DNA from: Dyadobacter subterraneus
GTDB lineage: Bacteria > Bacteroidota > Bacteroidia > Cytophagales > Spirosomataceae
Direction of reading: 5' to 3'
DNA length: 64,000 bases
NCBI RefSeq assembly: GCF_015221875.1
Contig: NZ_JACYGY010000001.1
Span: 3,202,501-3,266,500, forward strand
The position numbers and the translations under genes were made by a program. The notes beneath the pieces were generated by a model. The model was not told the origin of the DNA and did no database searches. It saw only the letters and a program-made list of their open reading frames with translations. Every line of letters starts with the position of its first letter. Position 1 is the first letter of the stretch. Below are positions 8,796-17,264 of this stretch, in pieces.

Positions 8796-9199
8796 AAAAA
8801 GGAATTTAGGGAAATGAGGTTTTTCAATAATAAGGATGCATACTAATAAATTTAACGATTGAACCGCACTTACTTTCCAATTAATTATCACAAAACCCCA
8901 AAACAAACTCGATTCTTACCCTAAAAAGAGCCTGAAAGGCTCATTATCTCAGCCCAGGCGGCATGCATGGGTGTGCGATACCAGGCCGAAATCACGGAAT
9001 TCATGAATATTATCGATCCTAAATTCCCCAGGATCACAGCGATAGAAAACGAATACAGAATATGCCTTCAGAAGTTTGTTAGAATGCCTAAAAATAGCGA
9101 AATTTGTCTTTTTGGAAGTTACGATATTGTAATAATCCAGTGAGTATTTGTATAAAATCAATCTCTCATTTTAAATTTTTGATTCTTTTCTAATTCTTT
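8796..9199. other. Divergent region between permease and gyrA, with possible leader RNA
   Basis: About 400 bases between two divergent genes. It holds the hairpin at 8928-8942 and a GATCCT/AGGATC stem near 9017-9037. A 70-codon minus-strand frame (8949-9161) ends just before the hairpin but shows no family features. A structured minus-strand leader or short RNA is possible. Confidence 0.4.
8923..8942 (-). terminator. Terminator or attenuator in front of the GntP permease gene
   Basis: GAGCC at 8928-8932 pairs with GGCTC at 8938-8942 around TGAAA; on the minus strand T5 follows at once. It lies 130 bases before the permease start and on its strand, so it can end a leader RNA and limit transcription into the permease gene. 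Confidence 0.6.
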
Positions 9200-11842
9200 A
9201 TGGCAGAATCTTCAGGTGAAAACATTATCCCCATTAATATTGAGGATGAAATGCGAGGAGCATACATCGATTACTCGATGTCAGTTATTATTTCCCGCGC
9301 TTTACCCGACGTTCGCGATGGTTTGAAACCGGTGCATAGACGTGTGTTGTATGGTATGTCTGATTTGGGTGTTGGTTATAACAAATCCCACAAAAAATCA
9401 GCTCGTATAGTAGGGGAGGTTTTAGGTAAGTATCACCCGCATGGTGACGCTTCGGTTTACAATACAATGGTGCGTATGGCCCAACCGTGGTCGTTGCGGT
9501 ATATGTTGGTTGACGGACAAGGAAACTTTGGTTCCGTTGATGGCGACTCTCCGGCAGCGATGCGTTATACAGAAGCAAGATTGAAACGTCTTGCTGACGA
9601 ATTATTAAATGACTTAGGTAAAGATACAGTTGATTTTCAGCCAAACTTTGATGATTCTCTTGAAGAGCCAACGGTTCTTCCAGCGAAATTTCCAAACTTG
9701 CTTGTAAACGGATCTTCCGGTATTGCCGTAGGTATGGCGACAAACATGGCTCCGCACAATTTGTCGGAAGTTGTGGATGGCGTGCTTGCTTATATCGACA
9801 ATAATGAAATTGAGATTTCTGAGTTGATGCAGCATATCAAGGCACCGGATTTCCCAACGGGTGGTATCATTTATGGATATCAGGGTGTGCGTGCTGCAAT
9901 GGAAACGGGAAGAGGCCGGATCATTGTTCGTGCAAAAGCTTCTTTTGATGTTACCAAAACGGGTCGGGAACAGATTATCGTTACTGAAATTCCGTACATG
10001 ACCAACAAGGCTACCATGATTGAAGGTATCGCCGGCTTGATCAATAATAAAAAACTGGATGGGATTTCTGATATCCGTGATGAATCGGATAGAGATGGGA
10101 TGCGTATCGTTTTCGATTTGAAAAAAGATGCGATTCCAAATATCGTTTTAAATCACCTTTATAAATATACTCCGCTTCAATCTTCATTCAGCGTTAATAA
10201 TGTGGCTCTTGTAAAAGGTCGCCCGGTGATGCTGAATCTGAAAGATCTGATTAAACATTTCGTAGAACACCGTATCATCGTCATCACACGCCGTACGGAA
10301 TACGAATTGCGCGAAGCTGAAAAAAGAGCACATATTTTACAAGGTTTGATTATCGCGCTTGATAATCTTGATGCCGTAATTGCTTTGATCCGTAACGCAC
10401 GTGATCCTGAGATTGCGAAGACAGGTTTGATGGAGAATTTCGCTTTAAGTGAAATCCAGGCCAAAGCAATTCTTGAACTTCGTCTGCAAAGATTGACAGG
10501 TCTTGAAAGAGACAAAATTGTGAAGGAATATGAAGAGATTATGCTGATCATCGCTGATTTGAAAGATATTCTTGCAAACGAATACCGTAAATACGATATC
10601 ATCAAAACTGAGCTTGGTGATATTAAAGATCGCTACGGCGACGAGCGTCGTACAACAATTGAATTTGCTGCTGAGGAGTTCAGTGATGAAGATATGATTC
10701 CGGATGAGGAAATGCTTATTACCATTTCTCATGAAGGTTATATCAAGCGTACGCCGCTGGCTGAGTACCGAACACAAACAAGGGGTGGGGTAGGTTCTCG
10801 TGGTGTGAAAACCAAGGATACCGATTTTACCGAACATTTGTTCTCGGCAACGATGCTTAACTATCTGCTCATCTTTACCGAATATGGTAAATTGTTCTGG
10901 ATGAAAGTGTATGAAGTGCCAGAGGGAAGTAAAACGTCAAAAGGGCGTCCGATCCAGAATTTGATCAGCCTTGAAAATGGTGATTCGATTCGTTCGGTTA
11001 TTAATGTACGTACTTTGACGAATGAGGATTATATCAACAATAATTACCTCATTATGTGTACAGAGCAAGGTACGATAAAGAAAACTTTGCTTGAAGCATA
11101 CTCTCGTCCACGTACGAATGGTATTATTGCAATCTCAATTAATGAGGGCGACCGTCTTTTGGATGTAGCATTAACAAATGGAGATAACGATATCGTTATT
11201 GCATCAAGTGCAGGACGTGCCGTTCGCTTCAATGAAAAAGGAGTGAGGCCAATGGGAAGAACTGCTGCTGGTGTTCGTGGTATCAACCTGAATGATCCTG
11301 CAAACAAAGTGATCGGAATGGTTTGTATTAACCGTGAAGATGCACAGTTGCTGGTAGTTTCTGAAAACGGATTTGGAAAGCGCTCATTGATAGATAGTTA
11401 CCGCGTAACAAACAGAGGTGGGAAAGGAGTTTCAACCATGAATGCCACTGATAAAGTTGGTAAACTGGTTGCAATTCGAGAAGTTACCGAGCAGGACGAT
11501 TTGATGATCATTACGCGTAATGGTATCGCCATTCGCATGAGTGTTCTTGATATTCGTCAGGCCGGACGTAATACGCAAGGTGTTAAATTGATCAGACTGA
11601 ACAACTCAGACGAAATTACTTCGGTAACCAGAATCCTGAAAGATCCGGATGAAAAAGCAGCCGAAGAATTAGACGAAGATGGCAATGTAATCGTAAAAGA
11701 AATTGGTGAAGCAACTGATTCACTGATCATTAGAGGCGATGACGCTGAGGTTATTGAAGATGAAATTGTAGACAGTATCGAAGATGAAGATGTAGAGGAA
11801 GATGACACTGAAAACGACGATTCTGAGACGCCAGAGGCATGA
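9200..11842 (+). CDS. gyrA: DNA gyrase subunit A
   Basis: An 880-residue type II topoisomerase subunit, full length for the family. The N-terminal breakage-reunion domain starts at [16 protein letters not shown] and the catalytic tyrosine is Y123 in [10 protein letters not shown]. The C-terminal six-bladed wrapping domain begins near residue 505, and the GyrA-box core RGGKG is seen in [12 protein letters not shown]. The last 60 residues are a strongly acidic tail ([14 protein letters not shown]). In the quinolone-determining region the sequence reads [12 protein letters not shown]: the positions equal to E. coli S83 and D87 are alanine (A84) and asparagine (N88). Start ATG at 9200 agrees with the usual short N-terminus. 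gyrB is not in the window. Confidence 0.98.
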   Translation: MAESSGENIIPINIEDEMRGAYIDYSMSVIISRALPDVRDGLKPVHRRVLYGMSDLGVGYNKSHKKSARIVGEVLGKYHPHGDASVYNTMVRMAQPWSLRYMLVDGQGNFGSVDGDSPAAMRYTEARLKRLADELLNDLGKDTVDFQPNFDDSLEEPTVLPAKFPNLLVNGSSGIAVGMATNMAPHNLSEVVDGVLAYIDNNEIEISELMQHIKAPDFPTGGIIYGYQGVRAAMETGRGRIIVRAKASFDVTKTGREQIIVTEIPYMTNKATMIEGIAGLINNKKLDGISDIRDESDRDGMRIVFDLKKDAIPNIVLNHLYKYTPLQSSFSVNNVALVKGRPVMLNLKDLIKHFVEHRIIVITRRTEYELREAEKRAHILQGLIIALDNLDAVIALIRNARDPEIAKTGLMENFALSEIQAKAILELRLQRLTGLERDKIVKEYEEIMLIIADLKDILANEYRKYDIIKTELGDIKDRYGDERRTTIEFAAEEFSDEDMIPDEEMLITISHEGYIKRTPLAEYRTQTRGGVGSRGVKTKDTDFTEHLFSATMLNYLLIFTEYGKLFWMKVYEVPEGSKTSKGRPIQNLISLENGDSIRSVINVRTLTNEDYINNNYLIMCTEQGTIKKTLLEAYSRPRTNGIIAISINEGDRLLDVALTNGDNDIVIASSAGRAVRFNEKGVRPMGRTAAGVRGINLNDPANKVIGMVCINREDAQLLVVSENGFGKRSLIDSYRVTNRGGKGVSTMNATDKVGKLVAIREVTEQDDLMIITRNGIAIRMSVLDIRQAGRNTQGVKLIRLNNSDEITSVTRILKDPDEKAAEELDEDGNVIVKEIGEATDSLIIRGDDAEVIEDEIVDSIEDEDVEEDDTENDDSETPEA

Positions 11843-11844
11843 TT

Positions 11845-11876
11845 TTTGTAATATTTAGGTTAATTATTAATATTTG
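11845..11876 (+). promoter_or_regulatory. Candidate promoter of the secreted TPR gene
   Basis: TTTG at 11845-11848, a 19-base spacer and TAATATTTG at 11868-11876 resemble the Bacteroidota -33/-7 pair (TTTG, TAnnTTTG) with one extra base in the -7 box. It lies 36 bases before the chosen start at 11913, inside the short gap after gyrA. Confidence 0.45.
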
Positions 11877-11912
11877 TATTTAGAAGTATCATTCACAACC
11901 AATCCGAGATCT

Positions 11913-13346
11913 ATGAAAAAAATGTTTTTTGTTTCTGCACTTAGTCTGATCGGTTTCTCTGCGTTTGCGCAGACTGCCGTTGATAAGGCTGTTGTAGATC
12001 AACTCCGCAAAGACAAAGAAAAAAGTGATAAAGGGGTATCTGATCCTAAGGCAAGTGCAAAAGCATCATTCTGGATGGATCGCGCCACCACTTATTCTTC
12101 AATAGCCAGCCAAAGTTCGGAGTTGGATTCCAGTGCTGCAAAGACTGCTCTTGAAGCATATAAAAAAGCTGCGGAGATTGATCCGAAAAAAGCAAAGGAT
12201 GCACAGAAATTCATTACTGGTGAAGATCCTTCATTGTTTAACGCTTTTGTAAGACAAGGTGCTGAGAAGTATCAGAATAAAAACCTTGCTGGTGCTTTGG
12301 AAATGTTCCAATTGGCACAAACTGTAAATACAAAGGATACACTTGCAAGTTTGTACGGTGGTATTGCAGCACAGCAAATTGATAAAAAAGAGGAGGCAAA
12401 AGTTCAGTTTGAGAAATATGTGGAAAACGGTGGTAAAGATCCAAGCGTATTCTACGGTTTGGCTCAGTTGTACCGTGGTGAAAACAATTTCGATAAAGCG
12501 GTTGCTACTTTGAATAAAGGTCTTGAACGCTCACCAGGTAATAAAGATCTTAAATCAGAAGTGGTTAATATTCTTTTAGCTTCTGGTAAAGAAGATCAGG
12601 CAATTGCGGAATTGACGGCATTGACTAAATCAGATCCAAATAATGTTCAGAACATTGTGAATCTTGCGATTCTTTATGATAACATGAACAGCAAACTTGG
12701 TACCAAGATTAAAGAACTTCAAGGTAAAGCAGGTTCTGGAGCAAACAAAACTGCTGACCTGACTAAGAAACTTGAAGCTGAAAAAGAGAAACTTGGCATT
12801 TATGACGGTGAAGTAAAAAGAGTAAGCGCTCTTCTTAAAAAGACTCCTGCGAAGCCAGATCTTAAACGTCAGCTAGCTGATCTTGCTACAAAGAAAAAAG
12901 AATCTACTGAGGCTATCGCTTCACTGGAAACTGAAATCAAAACAGCTCAGGAAGCTTCGAAAGGTACTGATACAGCTGGACTTGAAGGAGAAATCACCAA
13001 GTTGAAAGCCGAAAAGAAAAACGCTAACGACCAGGCAATTGCTTCTTACCAAAAAGTATTGACAATCGATGCAGCTAACTACGATGCTTTGTATAACCTT
13101 GGCGTTTTCTATTTCAACGAAGCAGTTCAATTGAAAAGCGAAGTTGACAATATGAACATGACTGAGTATCAGCAGCGTGGTAAAGAGGTTGAAGGTCGTG
13201 TTTGCGGTCGTTTCAAAAAAGCTAAACCATACTTCGAAAAAGCAATTCAGGTTAAAGACGAAGCTGAGGCAAAAGATAACTTAGCAACAGTTAATAACGT
13301 TCTTGAACAATTTGCAGGTAAAGGAGTAGCTTGTACAGAAGAATAA
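11913..13346 (+). CDS. Secreted tetratricopeptide-repeat protein
   Basis: A 477-residue protein with a cleavable signal peptide, MKKMFFVSALSLIGFSAFAQ, which decides the start at 11913 over an in-frame ATG 39 bases upstream. After it come several TPR units, for example at residues 80-110 (ALEAYKKAAEIDPKKA), 140-250 and 370-420 (AIASYQKVLTIDAANYDALYNLG). Residues about 255-370 form a lysine/glutamate-rich coiled coil between the two TPR blocks. TPR arrays hold protein partners; a role in the periplasm or at the outer membrane is likely, but no precise function is known to me. It follows gyrA by 70 bases and ends at a strong terminator. Confidence 0.85.
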   Translation: MKKMFFVSALSLIGFSAFAQTAVDKAVVDQLRKDKEKSDKGVSDPKASAKASFWMDRATTYSSIASQSSELDSSAAKTALEAYKKAAEIDPKKAKDAQKFITGEDPSLFNAFVRQGAEKYQNKNLAGALEMFQLAQTVNTKDTLASLYGGIAAQQIDKKEEAKVQFEKYVENGGKDPSVFYGLAQLYRGENNFDKAVATLNKGLERSPGNKDLKSEVVNILLASGKEDQAIAELTALTKSDPNNVQNIVNLAILYDNMNSKLGTKIKELQGKAGSGANKTADLTKKLEAEKEKLGIYDGEVKRVSALLKKTPAKPDLKRQLADLATKKKESTEAIASLETEIKTAQEASKGTDTAGLEGEITKLKAEKKNANDQAIASYQKVLTIDAANYDALYNLGVFYFNEAVQLKSEVDNMNMTEYQQRGKEVEGRVCGRFKKAKPYFEKAIQVKDEAEAKDNLATVNNVLEQFAGKGVACTEE

Positions 13347-13366
13347 GAACTAGATACTAATAGATT

Positions 13367-13401
13367 AATAAGACACCTATAAATAGGTGTCTTATTTTTA
13401 T
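13367..13401 (+). terminator. Terminator of the secreted TPR gene
   Basis: AATAAGACACCTA at 13367-13379 pairs perfectly with TAGGTGTCTTATT at 13384-13396 around TAAA, with T-rich sequence after. Starts 20 bases beyond the stop codon. Confidence 0.9.
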
Positions 13402-13647
13402 GAGATATTCTATTTAACATAATATAAATTATAAAACAATTTGATATCAAATTTCAGACACTGAGAATTGAGTATAGCGTGCTGTGGGTCGATTGATTTT
13501 ATTTGTTTAAACCTAAGGAGCTTTAATTTTGCAAAAATTTGAAGTAATAAACTGTAAATCAATTTATTATTATGATTTATGGAGAATTGTTTTTGTTGGA
13601 TTTAAATTGAATTTTGATCCAAACAGTGATTTTGAAGTCAATTTTAA

Positions 13648-13812
13648 TTATTTAGGTGGAAAATGTTTATAGACATCACCGCGAGATGCTATTATAATGA
13701 AATGCAATAAGTGAATTTGGCTGTTTTCAAACTTTAAACCAATTCGCCAGTCACCAACTCTTATTTGGCTAATATTATTTCCACCCCATTTCTCTTTTAA
13801 ATTCCGAATAAT
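13648..13812 (-). pseudogene. RelE/ParE-type toxin, C-terminal fragment
   Basis: A minus-strand frame with no start codon, opening after a stop at 13813-13815 and ending at 13648-13650, encodes 54 residues. It contains IRVGDWRIGLKFE and ASRGDVYKHFP, the C-terminal strands and helix of RelE/ParE/HigB-like mRNA-cutting or gyrase-poisoning toxins (conserved R-x-G-D-x-R-I-G and a late Y-K). The N-terminal 30-40 residues normal for this family are missing. It overlaps the 3' end of the antitoxin-like gene by 38 bases in another frame, as expected if a deletion joined the two genes. It should be inactive. Confidence 0.65.
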
Positions 13813-14065
13813 TTATAGTTTCCTCTTTTTCTTTTTCTCTCAACAACTCCCCGAAATAATAATCTTCCAGCTCCTCATTTTCAATCAAAACAAGAATCTT
13901 CTCCATCTCATCGTCACTCCAATTACCTCTTTGTTTTTTAACAGAAAATAAAGTCGGCTGCATCCCTATCTTTTCAGCTAAAAATGAATTTTTATAACCA
14001 GACTTATTGATCAAATTACCCATGTTTTTTTTGAGCTCCTTGTAGTTTTGAATTACCTCTATCAT
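13775..14065 (-). CDS. Antitoxin-like HTH protein, probably orphaned
   Basis: A 96-residue protein starting MIEVIQNYKELKKNMGNLIN. The middle (SFLAEKIGMQPTLFSVKKQRG) has the shape of an XRE helix-turn-helix and the N-terminus matches small antitoxin-type regulators of RelE pairs. Its last dozen residues (YSEFKREMGWK) are read from DNA that in another frame encodes the toxin fragment, so the natural C-terminus was probably lost in a deletion. Three TATACA/TGTATA-type sites lie in front of it and may be its own operator. It is divergent from the two-component regulator gene. Family placement moderate; function as antitoxin unlikely now. Confidence 0.65.
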   Translation of the reverse strand: MIEVIQNYKELKKNMGNLINKSGYKNSFLAEKIGMQPTLFSVKKQRGNWSDDEMEKILVLIENEELEDYYFGELLREKEKEETINYSEFKREMGWK

Positions 14066-14103
14066 ATCGTTGTTTGTTTACATAACAAATTCCATAACCT
14101 AAA

Positions 14104-14186
14104 TATACAAAAAATGTATATAAAATTATGTTTTTCATCAAGTCTGCATATACATTTTTGTGTAGTTTTAGTAACAAAAATGTATA
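14104..14186. promoter_or_regulatory. Cluster of TATACA-N5-TGTATA operator-like sites
   Basis: A perfect inverted repeat TATACA (14104-14109), five A, TGTATA (14115-14120) is followed by a near copy at 14149-14164 (TATACA, T-run, TGTGTA) and a third partial copy at 14173-14186 (ACAAAAATGTATA). They lie between the HTH gene and the response-regulator gene and probably bind a dimeric repressor, most simply the HTH protein itself. Confidence 0.55.
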
Positions 14187-14254
14187 GTTATTCTTTTCTT
14201 TTACTTATCCAGGTAAAAGCAAAAAGAGAATAATTTATTCTATCAAAATCATAG

Positions 14255-14262
14255 TATGTTTG
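14255..14262 (+). promoter_or_regulatory. -7 promoter box for the two-component operon
   Basis: TATGTTTG is an exact match to TAnnTTTG, 21 bases before the ATG at 14284. An upstream in-frame ATG at 14260 lies inside this box, which rules it out as the start. The -33 element is weak. Confidence 0.6.
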
Positions 14263-14283
14263 CACAAGTTAGAAGCCTGGTTT

Positions 14284-14970
14284 ATGAATATTTTGGTTAT
14301 TGAAGATGAAGAAAGATTAGCAGTTCTGGTAAAACAGGGACTGGAAGAAAATGGTTATGCCACAACTTTGGCATATGACGGGCTAATTGGAAAACATCTT
14401 GCACTGAAAAACGATTACGACCTAATTATCATGGACATAGTCCTACCCTATATTAATGGAATTGATTTGTGTAAAGAAGTCCGGACAGTAAAACCAGATA
14501 TTCCAATTTTGATGCTTACTGCTCTGGGCACAACCAATGATAAGGTTGAAGCTTTTGATGCAGGTGCAGATGATTACCTTGTTAAACCTTTCGATTTCAG
14601 AGAGTTACAGGTTCGAATCAGGGCGTTGACGAAACGTAGCGGTATCACAGCAAAACAACAGGATTACATTTTAAAATATGCAGATCTTGAACTGAATGAT
14701 CAGACAAAAATAGTTAAGCGCTCTCAAATTGAAATTGTATTGACGCCAAAGGAGTTTAAGTTATTGGAATATATGATGCAGAATAGTGAACGGGTTTTGT
14801 CAAGAGCAGAAATTGCAGATAAAGTCTGGAATACACATTTTGATACGGGCACTAACTTCATCGATGTTTACATCAATTACCTCAGAAAGAAAATTGACAA
14901 AAACTTTGATCAAAAACTGATTCATACCAAATCCGGAATGGGTTTTATTTTGAGAAACGGAGAATTATAA
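14284..14970 (+). CDS. OmpR-family response regulator
   Basis: A 228-residue two-domain regulator. The receiver domain starts MNILVIEDEERLAVL, with acidic pair E8-D9, phosphorylation site D51 in MDIVLP, switch threonine in LMLTALG and K101 in LVKPF. The C-terminal winged-helix domain (residues about 130-225) has the OmpR/PhoB pattern LTPKEFKLLEYMMQN and ends FIDVYINYLRKKID then THSGMGF-like KSGMGFIL. It should bind DNA as a dimer when phosphorylated by the kinase encoded two genes on. The start is fixed by the -7 box just upstream. Likely target: the metal efflux genes that begin at 17265, as for CusR or CzcR; that link is inference from position. Confidence 0.93.
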   Translation: MNILVIEDEERLAVLVKQGLEENGYATTLAYDGLIGKHLALKNDYDLIIMDIVLPYINGIDLCKEVRTVKPDIPILMLTALGTTNDKVEAFDAGADDYLVKPFDFRELQVRIRALTKRSGITAKQQDYILKYADLELNDQTKIVKRSQIEIVLTPKEFKLLEYMMQNSERVLSRAEIADKVWNTHFDTGTNFIDVYINYLRKKIDKNFDQKLIHTKSGMGFILRNGEL

Positions 14971-14986
14971 ATTTAATTACCTGGAA

Positions 14987-15730
14987 ATGATTATCGCCGC
15001 AGCACAGACAATTCCGAAGGAGAATATTGAAAAGAATCTGGTTGATCATTACAGATTGATCAATTTGGCTGCGGAATACGGTGTAAATCTTATGCTATTT
15101 CCTGAGCTGTCAATCTCGGGATATGAACGTGAATTAGCTGAAAGTCTTGAATTTATTCCGAATGATCCAAGGCTGGATGAATTGAGAAATCTTTCTGCAC
15201 AGAAAAATATTATTATCATAGCCGGAGCTCCTGTCCGTCTTGTATCTCAGTTATTTATTGGAGCATTTATTTTTCATCCTGATGGCCGGGAGAAAATTTA
15301 TACCAAGCAATATCTTCATGATGGAGAGGAAATTTTCTTCACACCAGGAGAGAATGACAGTCTGCAAATAATCGTTGAAAATGAGGCATTTTCTGTTGCA
15401 ATTTGTGCCGATATTACAAATCCTGCTCATGCTCTCAAAGCGGCTTCGCTGAATAGTACTATTTATCTAGCCAGTATTTTTTATACACCCAATGGCATTT
15501 CAGAAGGTTATAAAAATTTGCAGGGATACGCCACAGAGTTTTCAATGAATGTTCTGATGTCTAATTTTGGTGGACCGTCTTATGGATTTGAGTCTGCGGG
15601 AAAAAGTGGATTTTGGAATAATAAGGGAGATTTAATCGAAAGTTTTGAAGGCACCGGGGAAGGTTTGTTGCTCGTCCGTAAAACTGAAAAATCCTGGGAA
15701 GCTGAGATTGTAAAATCTTCTGACTTATGA
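14987..15730 (+). CDS. Carbon-nitrogen hydrolase (nitrilase superfamily)
   Basis: A 247-residue nitrilase-fold amidase. The catalytic triad is visible: E40 in FPELSISGYE, K107 in YTKQYLHDGEE and C140 in VAICADITN. The family hydrolyses amides, carbamoyl compounds or nitriles, or transfers the acyl group; the substrate is not evident. No signal peptide, so cytoplasmic. It lies 16 bases after the response-regulator stop, and its TGA overlaps the kinase ATG in ATGA, so the three genes are translated together. A metabolic enzyme inside a regulator-kinase operon is unusual; it may have a housekeeping or signal-related role linked to the sensor. Confidence 0.88.
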   Translation: MIIAAAQTIPKENIEKNLVDHYRLINLAAEYGVNLMLFPELSISGYERELAESLEFIPNDPRLDELRNLSAQKNIIIIAGAPVRLVSQLFIGAFIFHPDGREKIYTKQYLHDGEEIFFTPGENDSLQIIVENEAFSVAICADITNPAHALKAASLNSTIYLASIFYTPNGISEGYKNLQGYATEFSMNVLMSNFGGPSYGFESAGKSGFWNNKGDLIESFEGTGEGLLLVRKTEKSWEAEIVKSSDL

Positions 15731-17094
15731 AAATCCGCACGAAACTAAGCGTACTTTTTACAGTATTGACGGCCGCAATTTTGCTTGTATTCGCATCTTT
15801 GGTTTATTATTCTGCTTATCAAAACCGTGAAAATGAGTTTTTTAAAAGGCTTCATCAGGAAACGATAACGAAGGCAAATCTTTTTTTTGCCGCGAAAGTA
15901 GATGCACATACCTTGCAGACTATTTACAAAAACAATATGGAAACTATCAACGAAGTCCAGGTAGCTATTTTTGATACAAATTCAGATTTGCTCTATCACG
16001 ATGCTGCCGATATTGATGCAGTAAAAGAAACAAGGCAAATGATGAAAACCATTATGAATCGGAAATACATCAGGTTTTATCAAGGTGACTGGCAGGCGGT
16101 AGGGCTTCTTTTTACATACGAAAATAAAAAATATATCATCACAGCATCTGCCTATGATAAATACGGTTATAGCAAACTCCGGTATTTACGTGAGACAATT
16201 TGGCTGATGTTTGTTTGTTCAATTTTGGTAATTTATGCAGCGGGAAGATTTTTTTCCAAAAGAGCATTAAAACCGGTAACCGAAATTGTGAACAAGGTCA
16301 GAAATATCACAGCATCCAATCTTGATTTACGCCTTGATAACGCAGAAGGTAAAGATGAACTGGCAGAACTGGCATCTACTTTTAACGGTGTTCTGGACCG
16401 GATTGAAAATTCTTTTGAGGCTCAAAAACAGTTTGTTTCAAACATATCCCACGAGGTCAGGACGCCGCTGGCAGTGCTTACGGCAGAGCTGGAATTGTCT
16501 ACGTATAAAGAACGTAGTGTAGCTGAATATAAAAAAGTGATCAGTAACACCTTGATTGATGCAAGACGTTTATCCAAACTTTCTGATAGTCTCCTGGATT
16601 TTGCAAAGGCCAGTTATGATCCATCTGAAATTGGTTTTAAACAGGTTAGGATAGATGAAATATTACTCGATGCCAGACAGAAGGTGCAGAAGGAAAATCC
16701 CAAGTATCTGATTGATATTCATTATGAAAAAGAATTTGAAACCGACAGTGAGATATCGATAGTAGGGAATGAGTATTTATTGAATGTGGCATTTGCAAAT
16801 TTGTTGGAGAACGGAGGGAAGTTTTCAAACAATCCGGAAACAACTGTTGAGATTAATTTTAAAGAAGAAAAAGTTATTTTAATGTTTTCTGATAATGGAA
16901 TAGGAATTTCTAATGAAGATTTAGAATTAATTTTCACTCCTTTTTTTAGAGGAAATAATAAAAAATTTGCTGAGGGAAACGGTGTGGGCCTCTCCCTCAC
17001 CCAGAAAATTATCGCCCTCCATAAAGGTACTATCTCCGTTTCTTCCGAAATTGGCAAAGGGACAATTTTTACGGTAGTACTCCCCCACTTGTAA
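15727..17094 (+). CDS. Sensor histidine kinase (HAMP type)
   Basis: A 455-residue inner-membrane kinase. Transmembrane segment 1 is near residues 8-30 (VLFTVLTAAILLVFASLVYY) and segment 2 near 160-178, enclosing a periplasmic sensor region of about 130 residues. A HAMP linker follows RALKPVTEIV, then the dimerisation box SNISHEVRTPL with phosphoacceptor H242. The ATPase domain has the N-box NLLENGGKFSN, G1 DNGIGIS and G2 GNGVGLSL. The N-box has glycine where alanine is common, which should not stop activity. Partner of the regulator encoded at 14284. Signal unknown; the adjacent efflux set suggests a metal ion. Confidence 0.93.
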   Translation: MKIRTKLSVLFTVLTAAILLVFASLVYYSAYQNRENEFFKRLHQETITKANLFFAAKVDAHTLQTIYKNNMETINEVQVAIFDTNSDLLYHDAADIDAVKETRQMMKTIMNRKYIRFYQGDWQAVGLLFTYENKKYIITASAYDKYGYSKLRYLRETIWLMFVCSILVIYAAGRFFSKRALKPVTEIVNKVRNITASNLDLRLDNAEGKDELAELASTFNGVLDRIENSFEAQKQFVSNISHEVRTPLAVLTAELELSTYKERSVAEYKKVISNTLIDARRLSKLSDSLLDFAKASYDPSEIGFKQVRIDEILLDARQKVQKENPKYLIDIHYEKEFETDSEISIVGNEYLLNVAFANLLENGGKFSNNPETTVEINFKEEKVILMFSDNGIGISNEDLELIFTPFFRGNNKKFAEGNGVGLSLTQKIIALHKGTISVSSEIGKGTIFTVVLPHL

Positions 17095-17264
17095 AAATTC
17101 CAATTACAGTAAGCCAATTCTGGTGTTTCCTCTCTTCTACTCTATTTTTTGCTTGTAATTTTTGTCTCTAATGTTTTTCTAATTTTTTTCTATAAGTTCT
17201 CTAACGGTTGTTGTCATCAGGAAATTGCAATTTTGGTATCATATTAGCAATTAATAAGAAGGTA

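Noticed and set aside
7491..8906. Longer GntP permease starting at 8906
   Set aside because: The added 37 residues are not conserved-looking and would place the start close to the attenuator; the first transmembrane helix begins at 8795.
8949..9161. 70-codon minus-strand frame before gyrA
   Set aside because: No recognisable domain; the terminator just after it is better explained by a leader RNA.
14104..14186. Short spaced repeats as a CRISPR array
   Set aside because: Sites are about 15 bases, imperfect and unevenly spaced, with no cas genes; they look like operators.
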